64,000 nt of DNA from Conchocele bisecta (Eukaryota > Mollusca > Bivalvia > Lucinida > Thyasiridae): assembly GCA_029237695.1 (NCBI GenBank), contig CM055269.1, positions 32,659,175 to 32,723,174 of the forward strand, in the 5' to 3' direction. The position numbers were made by a program, and so were the translations under genes. The notes under the pieces were generated by a model. The model saw only the letters and a program-made list of their open reading frames with translations, had not been told where the DNA came from and did no database searches. Position 1 is the stretch's first letter. Each line of letters starts with the position of its first letter. Below, in pieces: positions 22,558 to 34,772 of the stretch.

Positions 22558-22821
22558 ATAAGTGTACAGGTCTCACTACAAATCATTCTACACTATTCAT
22601 TATTCAAAACTAGGTTCTGTTCCTTGATACAGTACCAAGTTTGGAGCAAATATCTCAAATGGTTGTCACACAGCAGCTGTGTAACTCCACCATGTGACTG
22701 TCCACATTCTGCCTTAAATTGAGCTACTACGGAACTATGGAGAATGTTAATACATAGTGAATTAAAAGCACAAAAATCCATAAAACCACACAACATTACC
22801 CTAAATAGTGTTATAGCTAAC

Positions 22822-23438
22822 CATTCTACATACTAAGACTCATCACTCAAACAATACCAACATGTATGCCACTCTGGAATGGTCGACAGACAAAAGGGTA
22901 CTGACTTGGAACGGTTAGTCAATAAATTTGCTTTATGGCACAGGAGGAAAGGAAAAACAATGTTTTCCGAGTACTAGTGTATTGGTACTATACCGATATG
23001 CGAAAACAATACACTTACGCCTAATTTTGGCAGATTTTAGAACAGCGTCGCGATGTCGCGCCACTTTCCCGAACTTTTTTTAATTGTCCATCAGGAAGCC
23101 AATATCAATGAAAAAAAAGAAAGAAAAACATTCTACATACTAAGACTCATCACTCAAACTATACTAACATGTATGCCACTCTGGAATGGTCGACAGACAA
23201 AAGGGTACTGGCTTGGAACGGTCAGTCAAGAAATTTGCTTTATGACACAGGAGGAAAGGAAAAACAATGTTTTCCGAGTACTAGTGTATTGGTACGGTAC
23301 TATACCGATATGCGAAAACAATACACTTACGCCTAATTTTGGCAAATTTTGGAACAGCATCGCGATGTCGCGCCACTTTCCCGAACTTTTTAATTGTCCA
23401 TCAGGAAGCTAATATCAATGAAAAAAAGAAAGAAAAAC
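22822..23438. repeat. Tandem duplication, 2 x ~307 bp
   Basis: 22822-23128 and 23129-23438 are near identical, both opening CATTCTACATACTAAGACTC and closing at AAAGAAAGAAAAACA. Differences include a 5-bp GTACG insertion in the second copy and a few substitutions. Confidence 0.93.
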
Positions 23439-23747
23439 ACACTATAATGACTGTTTTGGTGTATATTACTGTCACATTCCAAGCCCAATCACATACAGGT
23501 AATTTACATACACTGGGTTATTATATTTGACAAATAAAGCTGAGAAATGACGATTTTAGAAGATTTTGAAGCCGATAACTGTCCGTCTGCGATTACGAAA
23601 AGAACAAATGTGTTGCACTTGTTCTGCATGAACTAAACAATAGGTTCACTTACTCCTAAGAGAAAGAAAAATCCAACCTTGTCATATCCTCCAATATTGT
23701 TTTCATTTTTTGGCCACGGAAACTCTGTTTATATCACGTCACCAACT

Positions 23748-23937
23748 GGTTCAGTGTTTTCTTTTAAATACTACAAATATGCTGAAAACTGGTGTTAAAG
23801 GCACCCCAAAATGTTCCTCAAGTGAAACTGAGTAGTAATGGATCAAGATTTGCAAGTAAACGGTGGCTGTGACCTCAAAACACCCGCAATATTTTTTATA
23901 CCGGACTATTTTTGCACCATTTGGTATCCTCTAACCT
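23748..23937. repeat. Direct repeat, partner of 22345-22557
   Basis: See the partner copy; the pair brackets the 307-bp tandem duplication, which suggests one larger duplicated segment. Confidence 0.85.
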
Positions 23938-24379
23938 CAATACTGGTCACCAACAAAAAAGATTAGTTCAAATTATCGGTGTATAGTAGTTTACCAAGTG
24001 CAAACATGACAGTTGAAATGCATTACAAACACAGTAGATTCGGACCAGTGGAATTCATACTGCAAAATCTGTACTTGTCACATAGTTTATCGATCATTTG
24101 ACAATGTGGGTTCTTCGTATGATATGCATGTATACCAGATAGGGTATATTGGCACGAGCATAGTTTATATCATAAGCGTGCGTGCGTGTAGCGCGTCATG
24201 ACAAAGAGAGGCTTACTCGATGATTGATCAGATCGAATGTGGTTCCTGGTCAGTCGTTGATCTACACTGTCAGCTAGCGACACCCTATCCTTTATGCCAG
24301 GCACCCGGCAGGAAGGCAATTGGTAGCCTTATATTCAACTAACTGGCGGCTCAGCAGTTGGAACATGTAACTAGTTATT

Positions 24380-24690
24380 ATGTAATTTATCCCGTCAGCA
24401 CTGTGCGTATATGTGCCGTGAAACACGGTGCCGTGAAACATATTTGATAACCTGTCAATACTACCTAATCACCGCGTATGAATAAGTGCGGTGGCTGGGG
24501 TTATTTGTTTTGCATTTGAAAGTAGGTGTTGACGGGATAAATATAATAGTAGGGAATGCCATGAATGGGAAAAAATATATGGCGCTGCACGGAAACGGGA
24601 TGTGCTCGGTAGAGCCTCGCCCATCCCGTTTCCTAAGCCTTGCCAGATAGTTTTCCCATTCACGACACTGACCTACTATTCTCTATAAGG
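24380..24690. mobile_element. Composite hairpin repeat G, copy 1
   Basis: Two adjacent palindromic modules. The first is bounded by TTATCCCGTCA and TGACGGGATAA-type ends (24385-24545). The second is bounded by ATAGTAGG...GCC(A/G)TGAATGGGAAAA and its complement (24547-24690), with a central GAAACGGGATG/CATCCCGTTTC hairpin. The same order occurs at 25600 and 41630, and inverted at 58985-59240. Confidence 0.75.
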
Positions 24691-24809
24691 ATGCATTTAG
24701 GACACGTATCATGTCTGAATCAGTCATATTCATTTCAGGATATATACGAGAATTGAAAATAAAGCGCAACACTAGTTACATGACCATGATCGTGTTCGAC
24801 AACATACAG

Positions 24810-25286
24810 CCTACCGTCTGTTTCACGAAATATGTCCATATTTTACGGCCATATAAACAATTCAGTCAAAAACAATATTTTTTGGATAATATAAAATTTA
24901 AGAATGAGCCTTCTTATTATTTCGCGCAATTTTGTCAAATATTGATTTTATTACGAAAAATTGATTTATCTATGGGAAATTAATATGGGGGGAAATGAGG
25001 TGGAGGAGCTGTGGTAGGAGACAAAAAAAGTTTGGAAATTGACTCGTATCACTATTTCTGAAAGTAGAAAAATTTCCCCATGTTAAATCCCCATAGACTT
25101 TTTCACTCTGTGAACATTTAACATGGGTAAATTGTTTTTCGCAATAAAATCAATATTTGACCAAACTAAAAAGAAGGCTAATTCTTAAATGTTGGTGGTT
25201 TAATTTAATATTATCGAAGAAAATATTGTTTTTGCATTGTTTATATAGCTGTAAAATTTGGGCAGGTTTCGTGAAACAGACAGTAT
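24810..25286. mobile_element. MITE family H, copy 1
   Basis: Inverted termini CTACCGTCTGTTTCACGAAA and its complement, with arms that include CATGTTAAATCCCCATAGA. Non-coding. Related copies: 36334-36892 and 63225-63786. Confidence 0.8.
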
Positions 25287-25439
25287 GACATTTTGCACAA
25301 CGGGAGGCCCACGGGTCATGGTGTCCCTTTCCGGATGTTTATGTTTACTTCCGCATATTCTGACTTTTAATATGTCGCTATACCTGTCTGTATACATGGG
25401 GCGTATAGCCTGCATTGCCAGTCCAGTAGCCTGATCTCA

Positions 25440-25600
25440 ACCGTATAGCTAAGTGCACTTATCTACCAAAGTGCACTTTGCGGGAGTACATGTAATGATT
25501 TATTTGAGTCGAAATGCATTATTTCACATAAAACAAACGCATTTTTTTATTTGATGATTAAAGTATGCTGCATTCGTATACTGAATGTATTATATTTTAC
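25440..25600. repeat. Half copy of hairpin MITE J
   Basis: The stretch AAAGTGCACTTTGCGGGAGT...GAAATGCATTATTTCA...TTTGATGATTAAAGTATGC...ATACTGAATGTATTA follows one arm of family J (compare 38190-38320). It joins directly to G copy 2. Confidence 0.65.
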
Positions 25601-25865
25601 CCCGTCAACACAGGTCGTAAGTGTCGTGAAACACGGAGCCGTTAACATTTTTTGATATCCTGTCAATACGACCTAATCCCTGCGTATGAATATGTGCGGT
25701 GACTGGGGTTATTTTTTGCATTTTAAAGCCATTTGTAGGTGTTGACGGGATAAATAGAATAGTAGGTTAGTGCCGTGAATGGGAAAAATATCTGACACGG
25801 CACGGAAACGGGATGTTCTCGACAGAGCCCCGCCCATCCCGTTTCCTAAGCCTTGCCAGATATGT
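25600..25865. mobile_element. Composite hairpin repeat G, copy 2
   Basis: CCCGTCAACAC...GTGTTGACGGGATAAATAGAATAGTAGG, then GTGCCGTGAATGGGAAAA. The outer arm of the second module is missing and is replaced by a stretch related to 58930-58975. Confidence 0.7.
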
Positions 25866-26937
25866 CACGACCACCGAGACTGTTCAAATGAGTTTTCACA
25901 ACATATACTTTCTTTGAGAAATAAGAAAAAAAAAATTAAATAAATTTCGTACCCGTAAAGTTGTATACCGAAACAATATTTGCGAGTTCGGGGCAGGCAG
26001 CGATGATGTATACGGCCTTGATACACAGTGACTGGTTAAATGTGACGATACACCAATTGCGATTGTATGTGGAACAGAAGTAGCTTAAAAACGATTTCTG
26101 TTCAACCCAAGAGAGCAAAAGCACCGACTATGCTAGATTGATACATCATACCTTCCTGAACATGAATCCGGTGTCGGTCAATCGAATTAGGTGGGACAAG
26201 GTCACTTTTGGGGTCATTAAGTTCAAAGAGGTCAAACGAGTTAAAAAAAAATTATTTTATATCACTAGATGGACATGTACGTGCATATCATGTTTGAAAT
26301 ATCAAAGTTGTTTAAATTGTTGAGTATTCTTCTTTTAGGACATATAATAAAAGATTCGGCTTTATGGTGGTTCAAATCGTTGTCTATTTTGCGATTTTCA
26401 AGATGGCCGCCAGGTATCAACCTTTTGTTTTAAATATATTCTGACTTGATTATTATATGGCGTTCCATTATGCGTTTACATACATTGAAGTACGTTTAGG
26501 TACCTTATAAAAACAATTCACCACTGACAAATTCATATCAATACAAGATGGCCGCCAAATATTCACCAAGACGTGCAGTAAATGTGTGTGGAATAACACA
26601 AATAAATAGCTACACTTTCATGAACATTTATAATTCAGCTGTTTGCATTTGTTTAGGTATTATTGCATGTGTTCTTTACAAAAAATGAATGAGTCCATGT
26701 AATATACTTATTATTTGACCATGTTGAGATATTCAAGATGGCCGCTAAGTATCGTTTAAGCTCTTAGGTGCTGTTGGTCGACAAAATAGTAAACAAATGG
26801 AACATAATTGGAGATCATATTTGTAATATTTTAAAAATGCGAAGCTTGTATTCCAAACTGTACCGAATGATCTTTCGCCACATACAACGGTAAATAAAAG
26901 ATGGCCGCCAATTGGATACAATTATGATACGTCTATA

Positions 26938-27440
26938 TTAAAGGTACATGCCCACTCAGTAGGCACAATCTATTCTTTAAAGGAATTAAATACGTATATA
27001 AGTGTGTCACTATTCCACCAGTTATAAAGATTACTAGTGGCCGCTATACAGGTATAATAATTTAGAAATATTGTTTTTACTGATAGTGACGCGCGGTGGT
27101 ATCAGGCTATGTTCATATGCAAATGAGGCATGGTATAATTTAATTATTTATACTAATTAAACGCGTCGCCTGAAAAAAATAAATGTTGACAGATTGTAAA
27201 GTATGATCATTGCACATCAAAAAATAATACAGAGAATGAATAGTAATGTCCGTTAATAGTTTAAGGAAACACGGTAATCGCCCCTGATATCTGTGTGGAA
27301 ATCTCCGTCTGATATAAGATGTATAATAATGCCAATCAATACGTAGGGTAATGGTGAATGAATGTTTATTTTGCCAGAAAAATGTATCAGATGATGTCTC
27401 TGATATAAAGAACATATTGTGCCTACTGAGTGGGCATGTA
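26938..27440. mobile_element. TTAA-1 MITE, copy 2
   Basis: Left end TTAA then AGGTACATGCCCACTCAGTA; right end GTGCCTACTGAGTGGGCATGTA, where the final ACCTTTAA is lost. Lies inside the 26.1-30.5 kb candidate element. Confidence 0.8.
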
Positions 27441-27499
27441 GGGTAGACATAGCATATGCTACACCATAAAATCAATGTTTCAGTGTGAATGTGGTTGGA

Positions 27500-27524
27500 C
27501 GACCCCCCCCCCCCCCCCACCCAC
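27500..27524. repeat. Poly-C tract
   Basis: A run of about 15 C followed by CCCACCCACCCC. Confidence 0.9.
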
Positions 27525-27539
27525 CCCAACTCCCTTGTC

Positions 27540-29800
27540 CTGCCTTGATGTCCACTGTTTGATGCACTAAAATAAGAATTATTGTCAATACGTAGTCATT
27601 TTATAATATTGATGCAAGCAGTCGCATTGTGTGCCCCTGATCCCCTAGCTGCCTCGGGCCATTCAAGCCATCGAAAAGACACCCTGCTTCAAAAAGTCTG
27701 GTTACGGGCCTGTTGCATACATCGAAACTATCAGATACCGGTACATTACATGCGAATATTGTGTCATTTTCCATTATAACGAAACCTAATATCTATATAT
27801 GAACAACCATAATCAATGTATTAATGCAGTACACGAAAGGGTAGGCACAGCGATTGTCATATCACAGGGAAGTTGACGAATTCTGAACTTGACTGGCTAC
27901 GTAACAACTACCATTATTCACTGTCGTTGTAGCAAGAAACAAACTCAATTTAACAACTTTAACATTGGGGAATGATATAACATATACATATGGTGTGATC
28001 ATGGTCATCGCATCTCAGTTTATATACGACATATCATGTTGTTATTGTCCAAATAAAATAACTTTTGGATCACTTATCATTTAAGTAGTCATATGCTGGT
28101 AGCCATGTACTAGGACATGTAAGTACATGTAGGAATAAGTTAATAACCAGTATTTGTGAGCCATATTCACATTACTCTATATATCTAAGAATTCAATACA
28201 TGGTGTCATCCAGGCCATTATATCTCAGCTCAGAAACGGCATATGCTGTGTTTATTAACAATACAATTGTGTTTGGATGACCTATAATATCAAGTAGTAA
28301 TACACAGGTAGGCATGGACTATGTAAATATGATGGATTGAATGATTCAGTAGTTTTGAGTGACATATGTATGGATATTAAACTATCATGGGATCGATATC
28401 AATATGTTGTGAGTTCATGATGGAACATATGTTGAGGTCATTCATGAGATTGTTTGGTATATAGAAAGAATAAAAGTTATATAAAATTATTATGCGGTCA
28501 TAATGCAGTCTATCTTGAATGCACATGTACATGTATATGTATCACAGTTATGAATGGCGCTGTTTCTGGGGAATATCATACACGTTTATCATATATGCTG
28601 TAGTCATATAATGTCCTTACATGGTATGTGTATACGTGCCATAACGGTGTATTATAATATCACAACCATATGTGTAATATAATATATAATAGGTTATATG
28701 CATTAATATGTTACTTTGTTTCAAATGAACATGGTTGATTATTATACGCTAATATATAACTATATCAGAACGTTCCATCGTCCGTCTCTATACACACCAA
28801 CATACAACGTATAAATAAGATCGTAACAGACCAAACATGCACGTATTTGGGTAGTGCTTTGTTAAATATATAGAGCATATCATTGTACCTATATGTCTCT
28901 GACGATATTGCGATTCATGGATAAGTAATGTACACAAATCAACCAAACAGCCATTTTTCTGTGCAAAACCGCAATTCCCGTGACAGGATTTTCAACTAAC
29001 CGTGTTTGAGCTAACCTGGAAGCGAAACGTATAAAGCTAAACGTTGACACATACATGATCTGAAGCCTCTAAATCATGAAAACATATGTTTTATATATGT
29101 GTCACGCATAGACGCTGTCAATATTGATTTCAGTGCAGTGCACGGGATGGGACTTTTGTCGATGAGAATATATGCTAATTGAAAATATATTTCCGTTTAT
29201 CAGCGATGATTAAACATGCAGTCATGCTGAGAGTTTTGCTGAAATAGAATATGCTGATCTGCCTTATACACTTATATAGGACAATTATTAAATAGTTCAG
29301 TGTAATTTAAAGGTATTTATATGGATATATCCACTCATGGATGTATGGATAGACACGGAAACAGAAACTGTAATAAATAATATTTGATAATTGTTGTATT
29401 TTACATGAATTGTTTTGTTCTATCTTGTTATAATTAAGTCTAAAGTGATTGAAATAACATAACATCCAATAAGTTTAAAACAAACATTACATATATTTTA
29501 AAATTCTGACTTTGCAACGAGTGTAACCTAATTCGATCATCACCAAGTGTATTATCAGCGAACTACAAGTCTGAACACATGTGAATTTGTCCTATAAAGA
29601 AATTTAAAAGTAAATGAAAAGAAACGCGCAATTACCAGTAGCACAATATATTAGAATAGCCTAAATGAGGCGACCATTTTGAATAAACAAAACTACAAAT
29701 GACTTCAAAATCATGTGTGTCCAACTTACTGATTTAACAGTCTAATAGAATGAAGAAGTATAAATAAGTAAAGTAAATATTACATCCAATAACTTTCGAG
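27540..29800. other. Gene-free AT-rich DNA
   Basis: No open frame above ~65 codons with coding character and no sharp repeat. Many ATATAC/TACATGTA stretches. Confidence 0.6.
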
Positions 29801-30508
29801 TTTTTGGAAAATATGGCGGCCATTTTTAATTAAACACGCTCTTTAAGGAGAGCATAAATGATCTACATTTTAATATCATATCTCAGATGAAAATCAAACT
29901 AATATGTTAATATCTAGCTTAGTTCCAAGATATGGTTCACCACAGTGTAGATAATACTGCCTGCTATTGATGAATATTGGCGTCCATCTTGGATTATTTT
30001 GGATTTGATAGCTTCCATCCATGTTTAGAAGTAATACATGGTATCCAAACGTTTTTCTGCGTCCGTCCGATCAAGATCCAAGTGCCTATTTGTTTTAATT
30101 CATTAAATATGTACACATTTCAGGCTAAATATTGATGCTTGGCGGTCATCTTGAATATGTTGATACTCTCAACGATAGAGACGTCCCAGCAAACCGAATC
30201 GCTTTGTTTATGCCTCATAAAACAATCATCACCAATAAAACATACTTTATCGGATTTTTCTGTAATGTTATGCAAGTACATATTGTATTATCAAAATAGA
30301 GTGAGTGTTGCACTCATTTGACCCATGTGCACTAAATGACCCCAAAAAATGACCTTGTCCCACCTGATTTGATTGACCCACATTGGATTCGTGTTCAGGA
30401 TGATATAATGCATTGATTTAAAGTAGTTGTTGCTTTTGCTCTCTCGGGTTGAACATAATTCATTTTTATGGGTGCTTGCCCCTCTACTAATACCCAATTT
30501 TACTCTTA

Positions 30509-30747
30509 TATTAAATATCTACAAGGTTGGACACTCGCCATCTTTTCAACCAACGGAAGTGGTACTAGTGTACCTTGGGTCCGGCTCGATTATTCAGTAA
30601 TTGTAACGCGCGAGAAGGCCGGGAACCTGCTGGTCCCGGCCTTCGCGCGCGTTACAATTACTGAATTAGCGAGCCGGGCACAAGGTAAATAATCCACTTC
30701 CGTTGGTTGAAAAGATGGCGAGTATCCAACCTTGTAGATATTTAATA
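30509..30747. mobile_element. Long hairpin MITE, ~110-bp arms
   Basis: Opens TTAAATATCTACAAGG and closes CCTTGTAGATATTTAA, with near-perfect pairing through CAACCAACGGAAGTG and a GC-rich centre (GAAGGCCGGGAACC / GGTCCCGGCCTTC). TTAA at both ends may be a target duplication. Confidence 0.85.
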
Positions 30748-30934
30748 TCAGAGTACAATTAGGTATGATTTATAAGAGGCATTTGTGGTTCATACCACAA
30801 AGTGTCTGTGAATTCCTCCTTCTGAGCGAAGAGCACAGCTTTAATACTAGTACTGAGATGTTGGTGGGGTGAATTGATGAATGGTAGTACAACCACATAA
30901 CTCACTGGGAATTCGCCATCTAGCTCCATAATCA

Positions 30935-31157
30935 GGGGACCGTTTCATAAAACTTCGTACGACTAAAATGTTCGCAAGTGCAAAATTATGATATTCTGTA
31001 AATTTCAAATTATAATGTTTTCTTGTAAATAATTAATGGATTTACAAATATGCAGCCGATGCTCAATAAATGTAAATCAATAAATTGAAATTTCCAGACG
31101 ATCCTAAATTTGCACTTACGAACATTTTAGTTAAGAAGTTTAGTGAAACGGGCCCCA
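30935..31157. mobile_element. MITE family I, copy 1
   Basis: Termini GGGGACCGTTTCATAAAACT and AGTTTAGTGAAACGGGCCCC, then CGTACGACTAAAATGTTCG. The right arm is near complementary. Family termini also survive as a fragment at 7060-7100. Confidence 0.82.
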
Positions 31158-31659
31158 GGTGATTGAAACCACCCCAGTCTAGTTATTTCGAATGCTCCTC
31201 ATTGAGCAATCAGAAAACACAATAGTTGATCCCACCACATTGGTGCATAGGACTTGAACACAAGAGTGCATGTAGTCAATGACAATTATAATGCACTCTA
31301 TAAATATTACGCAATCTGATTGGCTGATGGTCATACATTGCAGGTATATCATTGTTGATGAACGGTCGCAAATTATTTCAATATGTATTCCTACGCCAGT
31401 AGTAAACGAGTGCATTAGAAATAGGTCGGAAAACATGTTTAATGTGCTGGCGCGTCGCCATTAAACAGATTTTCCGACCTATCATTTTCTGATGTACGCC
31501 GCAAATATAAAAATTACAATACAGTTAACCCTATAGTATAGCCAATTCGAGTATACCTACTTTTAAAATGTAATTCTCATATAGATGCACATTTAAGCAT
31601 GCATATTGTATGACACATTTGCATGCAGCCCGACATTATGAGCTATTTGATATTACCTT

Positions 31660-32060
31660 GGATATCATCTTGTCTGTGGCGGCCATCTTGAAAATATGCA
31701 AATCAGTTATCTTCCAATGTGACGTGACAAGTGTTGAAATATGTACTGAAATGATGCATCGATCAAAATCTAGTGAGATTAGACATGCTGAGTAAATATA
31801 TAGTCAATTTAGTACCGTAAGCATTCGCTGGTGGCGGCCATCTTGCAAACTTGCAAAATATGCAAACTGGGCGCCTTCCAGCTCCAGAAAACTTGTGGAA
31901 CACCACAAACTGAATTCTCTATCTGAAACATGTTGGATTAGGCATGCTAAATATGTTTGTAGCCCATTTGGTTCAAACGTTAACATTTTTGCTTCTGCTG
32001 ATGGTGGCCATTTTGAAAACATGCAAACTATGTGCCTTCCATCCCCAGGAAAGTTGTTGA
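31660..32060. repeat. Degenerate ~170-bp direct repeats with GGCGGCCATCTTG
   Basis: GGCGGCCATCTTGNAAA...ATGCAAA...CTTCCA recurs at 31678, 31834 and 32006, about 2.5 units. No gene in 31160-32240. Confidence 0.6.
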
Positions 32061-32246
32061 ACTTTTCATAAAACTTTCATATGGAATTTCGGTCATTCTG
32101 ACAAAGTTTGGTCTCTGTCCTCAATTTTTCCGACTTACATGTATATATGGGTTAATACTACTACACTAAAAAGGTATACATAAATTGAAACTTACTCCCT
32201 CATAATACTCAGGGGCATCTGCTACGGCTCCTGATAGGCAAGTATA

Positions 32247-32804
32247 CTACTGTCTGTTCCACGTTTTGCTGCCGACGAACTTTGGATATTACAGATCAAA
32301 TATAAACAATATTTAAATGTAAGTACTTTTAATCAATAATAAAAAAGTCAACCTCCCCAAAAACAATTATTTGATGAAATTCCATCAAACAATGATTTTA
32401 TTGCGAAAAAACGATTTTACTATGGGAATTAAACATGGGGCTAAAAATAGATTTTTTTCCAAAAGAAATTGTTTGTGGAGCGATTTTCAATATCTAACTT
32501 TTGTTTTCTTAGTTACATTCTTTCCAATCTATCTCGCCAGGTTTCGGAGTCAATTTCCAAAATGTTTCGGTTTTTTTACCCACCTCGTTACTCTGGAGCC
32601 CTTTTTTGCCCCATGATGTTAAATTCCCATAGGAAAATCGTTTTTTCGCAATAAAATCAATATTTGTTGCAATTTCATTAAATAAAAAAATTTGGGAGGG
32701 TGACACTTTTATTATTGATGAAAAAGTACTTACATTGAAATATTGTTTAGATTCAGTGTGTTTAATAGCCAAAAGTTCGTCGGCAGCAAAACGTGGAACA
32801 GACT
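32247..32804. mobile_element. MITE family H, subtype 2, copy 1
   Basis: Inverted termini TACTGTCTGTTCCACGTTTT (reading on to GCTGCCGACGAACTTT) and the complement near 32776-32804. The arms pair over more than 200 bp. Confidence 0.85.
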
Positions 32805-32882
32805 TGTTTTAGTATAGTGCAGCCTATGTCAGGCTGCATGAGCAAACTTGCATATCAAAATATATAATATACTGTTTAGAGC

Positions 32883-32955
32883 TACAGTGGAACCTCTCTA
32901 AACCGGACACCCTGGGAGGTCCCCATAGTGTCCGGTTTAGAGATGTTCCACTGTA
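32883..32955. mobile_element. 69-bp hairpin MITE, TA target, Tc1/pogo-like ends
   Basis: CAGTGGAACCTCTCTAAACC and its complement bounded by TA on both sides. CAGT ends with TA duplication are typical of the Tc1/mariner-pogo group. Related ends at 58692 and 59498-59530. Confidence 0.8.
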
Positions 32956-32982
32956 AATCAGACATATGACTTTGCCAAGGCA

Positions 32983-33082
32983 CAGTAGGGTCAGCGTGTA
33001 AGTGCACACACGAACGAACACGACAGGTTGGAACCAACCTGTCGTGTTCGTTCGTGTGTGCACTTACACGCTGACCCCACTG
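32983..33082. mobile_element. 100-bp near-perfect hairpin, copy 1
   Basis: Starts CAGTAGGGTCAGCGTG, ends CACGCTGACCCCACTG, and pairs almost without mismatch across its whole length. Copy 2 at 43053-43152. Confidence 0.9.
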
Positions 33083-33665
33083 TATGCGGTTGTGCTTTGC
33101 GAACTCGAAAGGGCATCCATCACAAAAAGACACCAATGAAACACATACAATTAAGGATGCACAGCGTGTCCGGTCTATAAAGGTTTTGCTGTATATATAC
33201 TTTTTTTTAAAAACATATACTGTTTTGGAAAGAGGAACTGTGTTTACTAACGGAATGGTGACGAGTTCAGACCCTGATCAGTAACGGATGGTCGCGAAAT
33301 CAGTAAGTCGCCTTTCTACGTCACAATTTCATATACATGTATAGTGACTTGAATGTAGCTTACATTATAAGGCCTTGCCCTGGATGTACGTGTATTCGAG
33401 ATCAAAATATAACTCAGATATTTGACACATTAACGTTGGACTAAGTAGTTAAACTAAATAATTTGGACCGGATTTCTATAAATAAGTTCAACGGGAGATA
33501 ACTGGCTACGATCCCTCATTATGTGCATTGGTTTGTTTGTCAGTAGAAACAATTTGAACAGAATACACTGACGCCTTGGAAGCATGAAAGTTCATTATTT
33601 ATGGCTGTGACTCGGCTTACGGTATTTCTGATCAGTGTTACATCCTGATCAAATAGCACACTCCT

Positions 33666-33908
33666 ACGGAAGCCCATTAGGGCCACTTCACTTTTTTTTT
33701 TATCTTTTCTTGAATTTTCGAGATCTTTTCTTGAATTTTCAAGATGTTTTTTTGAATTTTCAAGTTCTTTTCTTGAATTTTCAAGATGTTTTCTTGAAAA
33801 TTCGAGAAAATATCTTGAAAATTCAAGAAAAGAACTTGAAAATTCAAGAAAACATCTTGAATAAATGGAAATTAAAAAAAAAGTGAAGTGGCCCTAATGG
33901 GCTTCCGT
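33666..33908. mobile_element. Foldback element FB-1 with 21-bp internal repeats, 8-bp TSD
   Basis: Flanked by ACACTCCT at 33658-33665 and 33909-33916. Termini ACGGAAGCCCATTAGGGCC and the complement. Between them are 21-bp units around TTGAATTTTCAAGAT, direct within each arm and inverted between arms. It interrupts a dispersed repeat whose empty form is at 55290-55340. Open frames across it (heptads like LNFQDVF) come from the 21-bp unit and are not genes. Confidence 0.88.
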
Positions 33909-34089
33909 ACACTCCTGTAGTTTGATGACGATCTACATTTCTTCCTAGAAACATGATGGGTGTTTCATTGCCGGAATAGCGAGCAGTGCAGATCCTGATC
34001 AGCATGTGTGGATGCACATGGTGATCTGGATCTACACTGGGCGCAAAACCACGTCACAGCCACATATTCATTTCGGAAATCAGTGATAT

Positions 34090-34456
34090 ACGGAGCCCTG
34101 CAGGGGACGTAGAATTATTTTGGTTATTAATTTGTTCCCACGAATTAACAATTCGTCCTCTCAAATTAAAAATTTGTTCCCACGAAATAACAATTCGTTC
34201 CCACTGGAACGAATTGTTAATTCGTGGGAACTAATTGTCATATCGTGGGAACGAATTGTTAATTCGAGGGAACGAATTGTTAAATTGAGGGAACGAATTG
34301 TCATTTCCAGGAAACGAATTAATTCGAGGGAACGAATTGTTATATCGTGGGAATTAATTGTCAATTAGAGGGAACGAATTGTTAAATTGAGGGAACGAAT
34401 TGTTATTTCGTGGGAACGAATTAATAAAAAAAATCATGTCCCCTGCGGGGCTCCGT
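34090..34456. mobile_element. Foldback element FB-2 with 21-bp internal repeats, 8-bp TSD
   Basis: Flanked by AGTGATAT (34082-34089) and ATTGATAT (34457-34464), 7 of 8 identical. Termini ACGGAGCCCTGCAGGGGAC and ATGTCCCCTGCGGGGCTCCGT-type complement. The interior is GGGAACGAATTGTTAATTCG units of 21 bp. Same terminus start, TSD length and unit length as FB-1, with unrelated unit sequence. Confidence 0.88.
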
Positions 34457-34699
34457 ATTGATATACTCTCAAAAGTTTCACCAAAATGCAGAGTTCATGC
34501 GAAATTCAAGACATATACACAGCTCAGTATCTGTTATCAAAGCTTTGAAAAGGAAACTAGAGGTGTACCGCTTTGAGCTGGCGCGTTATTATTGTAAATA
34601 TTATTGTAAACACGTGCTATTTTTAAATAGTTTACGTCATATGTTGTAGACATAGTATTTCTATACCAGCGCAATAGAATTGCTAATAATAGTAACATC

Positions 34700-34772
34700 G
34701 TTTAGTGCTCTAGTGGGTAGATCTGCTGTTTGGTGATCGGACGGTCGTAAGTTCGAATCCTGCCAAAGTCAT
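34700..34772 (+). repeat. tRNA-like sequence, SINE head or tRNA pseudogene
   Basis: An A-box-like TAGTGGGTAGATC and a B box AGTTCGAATCC at tRNA spacing. Stems do not pair well. Confidence 0.45.

Larger units (their letters stand above)
26097..30459. mobile_element. Candidate 4.4-kb element with long imperfect inverted repeats
   Basis: 26097-26260 matches the reverse complement of 30300-30459 at roughly 75-80%: outer TGTTCAACCC(A/G)AGAGAGCAAAAGCA, then TGAACANGAATCC and AGGTGGGACAAGGTCA. Further in, both sides carry repeated AAGATGGCCGCC motifs at intervals of 140-190 bp (26399, 26548, 26737 and 26899 on the left; complements at 29812, 29990 and 30143 on the right). No transposase is recognised inside. 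The layout is like that of the 5826-10751 element. Target duplication unclear. Confidence 0.5.

Noticed and set aside
33635..33886. Coiled-coil-like heptad protein (LNFQDVF repeats), and the similar one at 34120-34368
   Set aside because: Both come from the 21-bp units of foldback elements FB-1 and FB-2.
34700..34772. Functional tRNA gene
   Set aside because: Boxes are present but stems do not pair; more likely a SINE head. The same applies to 35145-35232 and 60657-60726.
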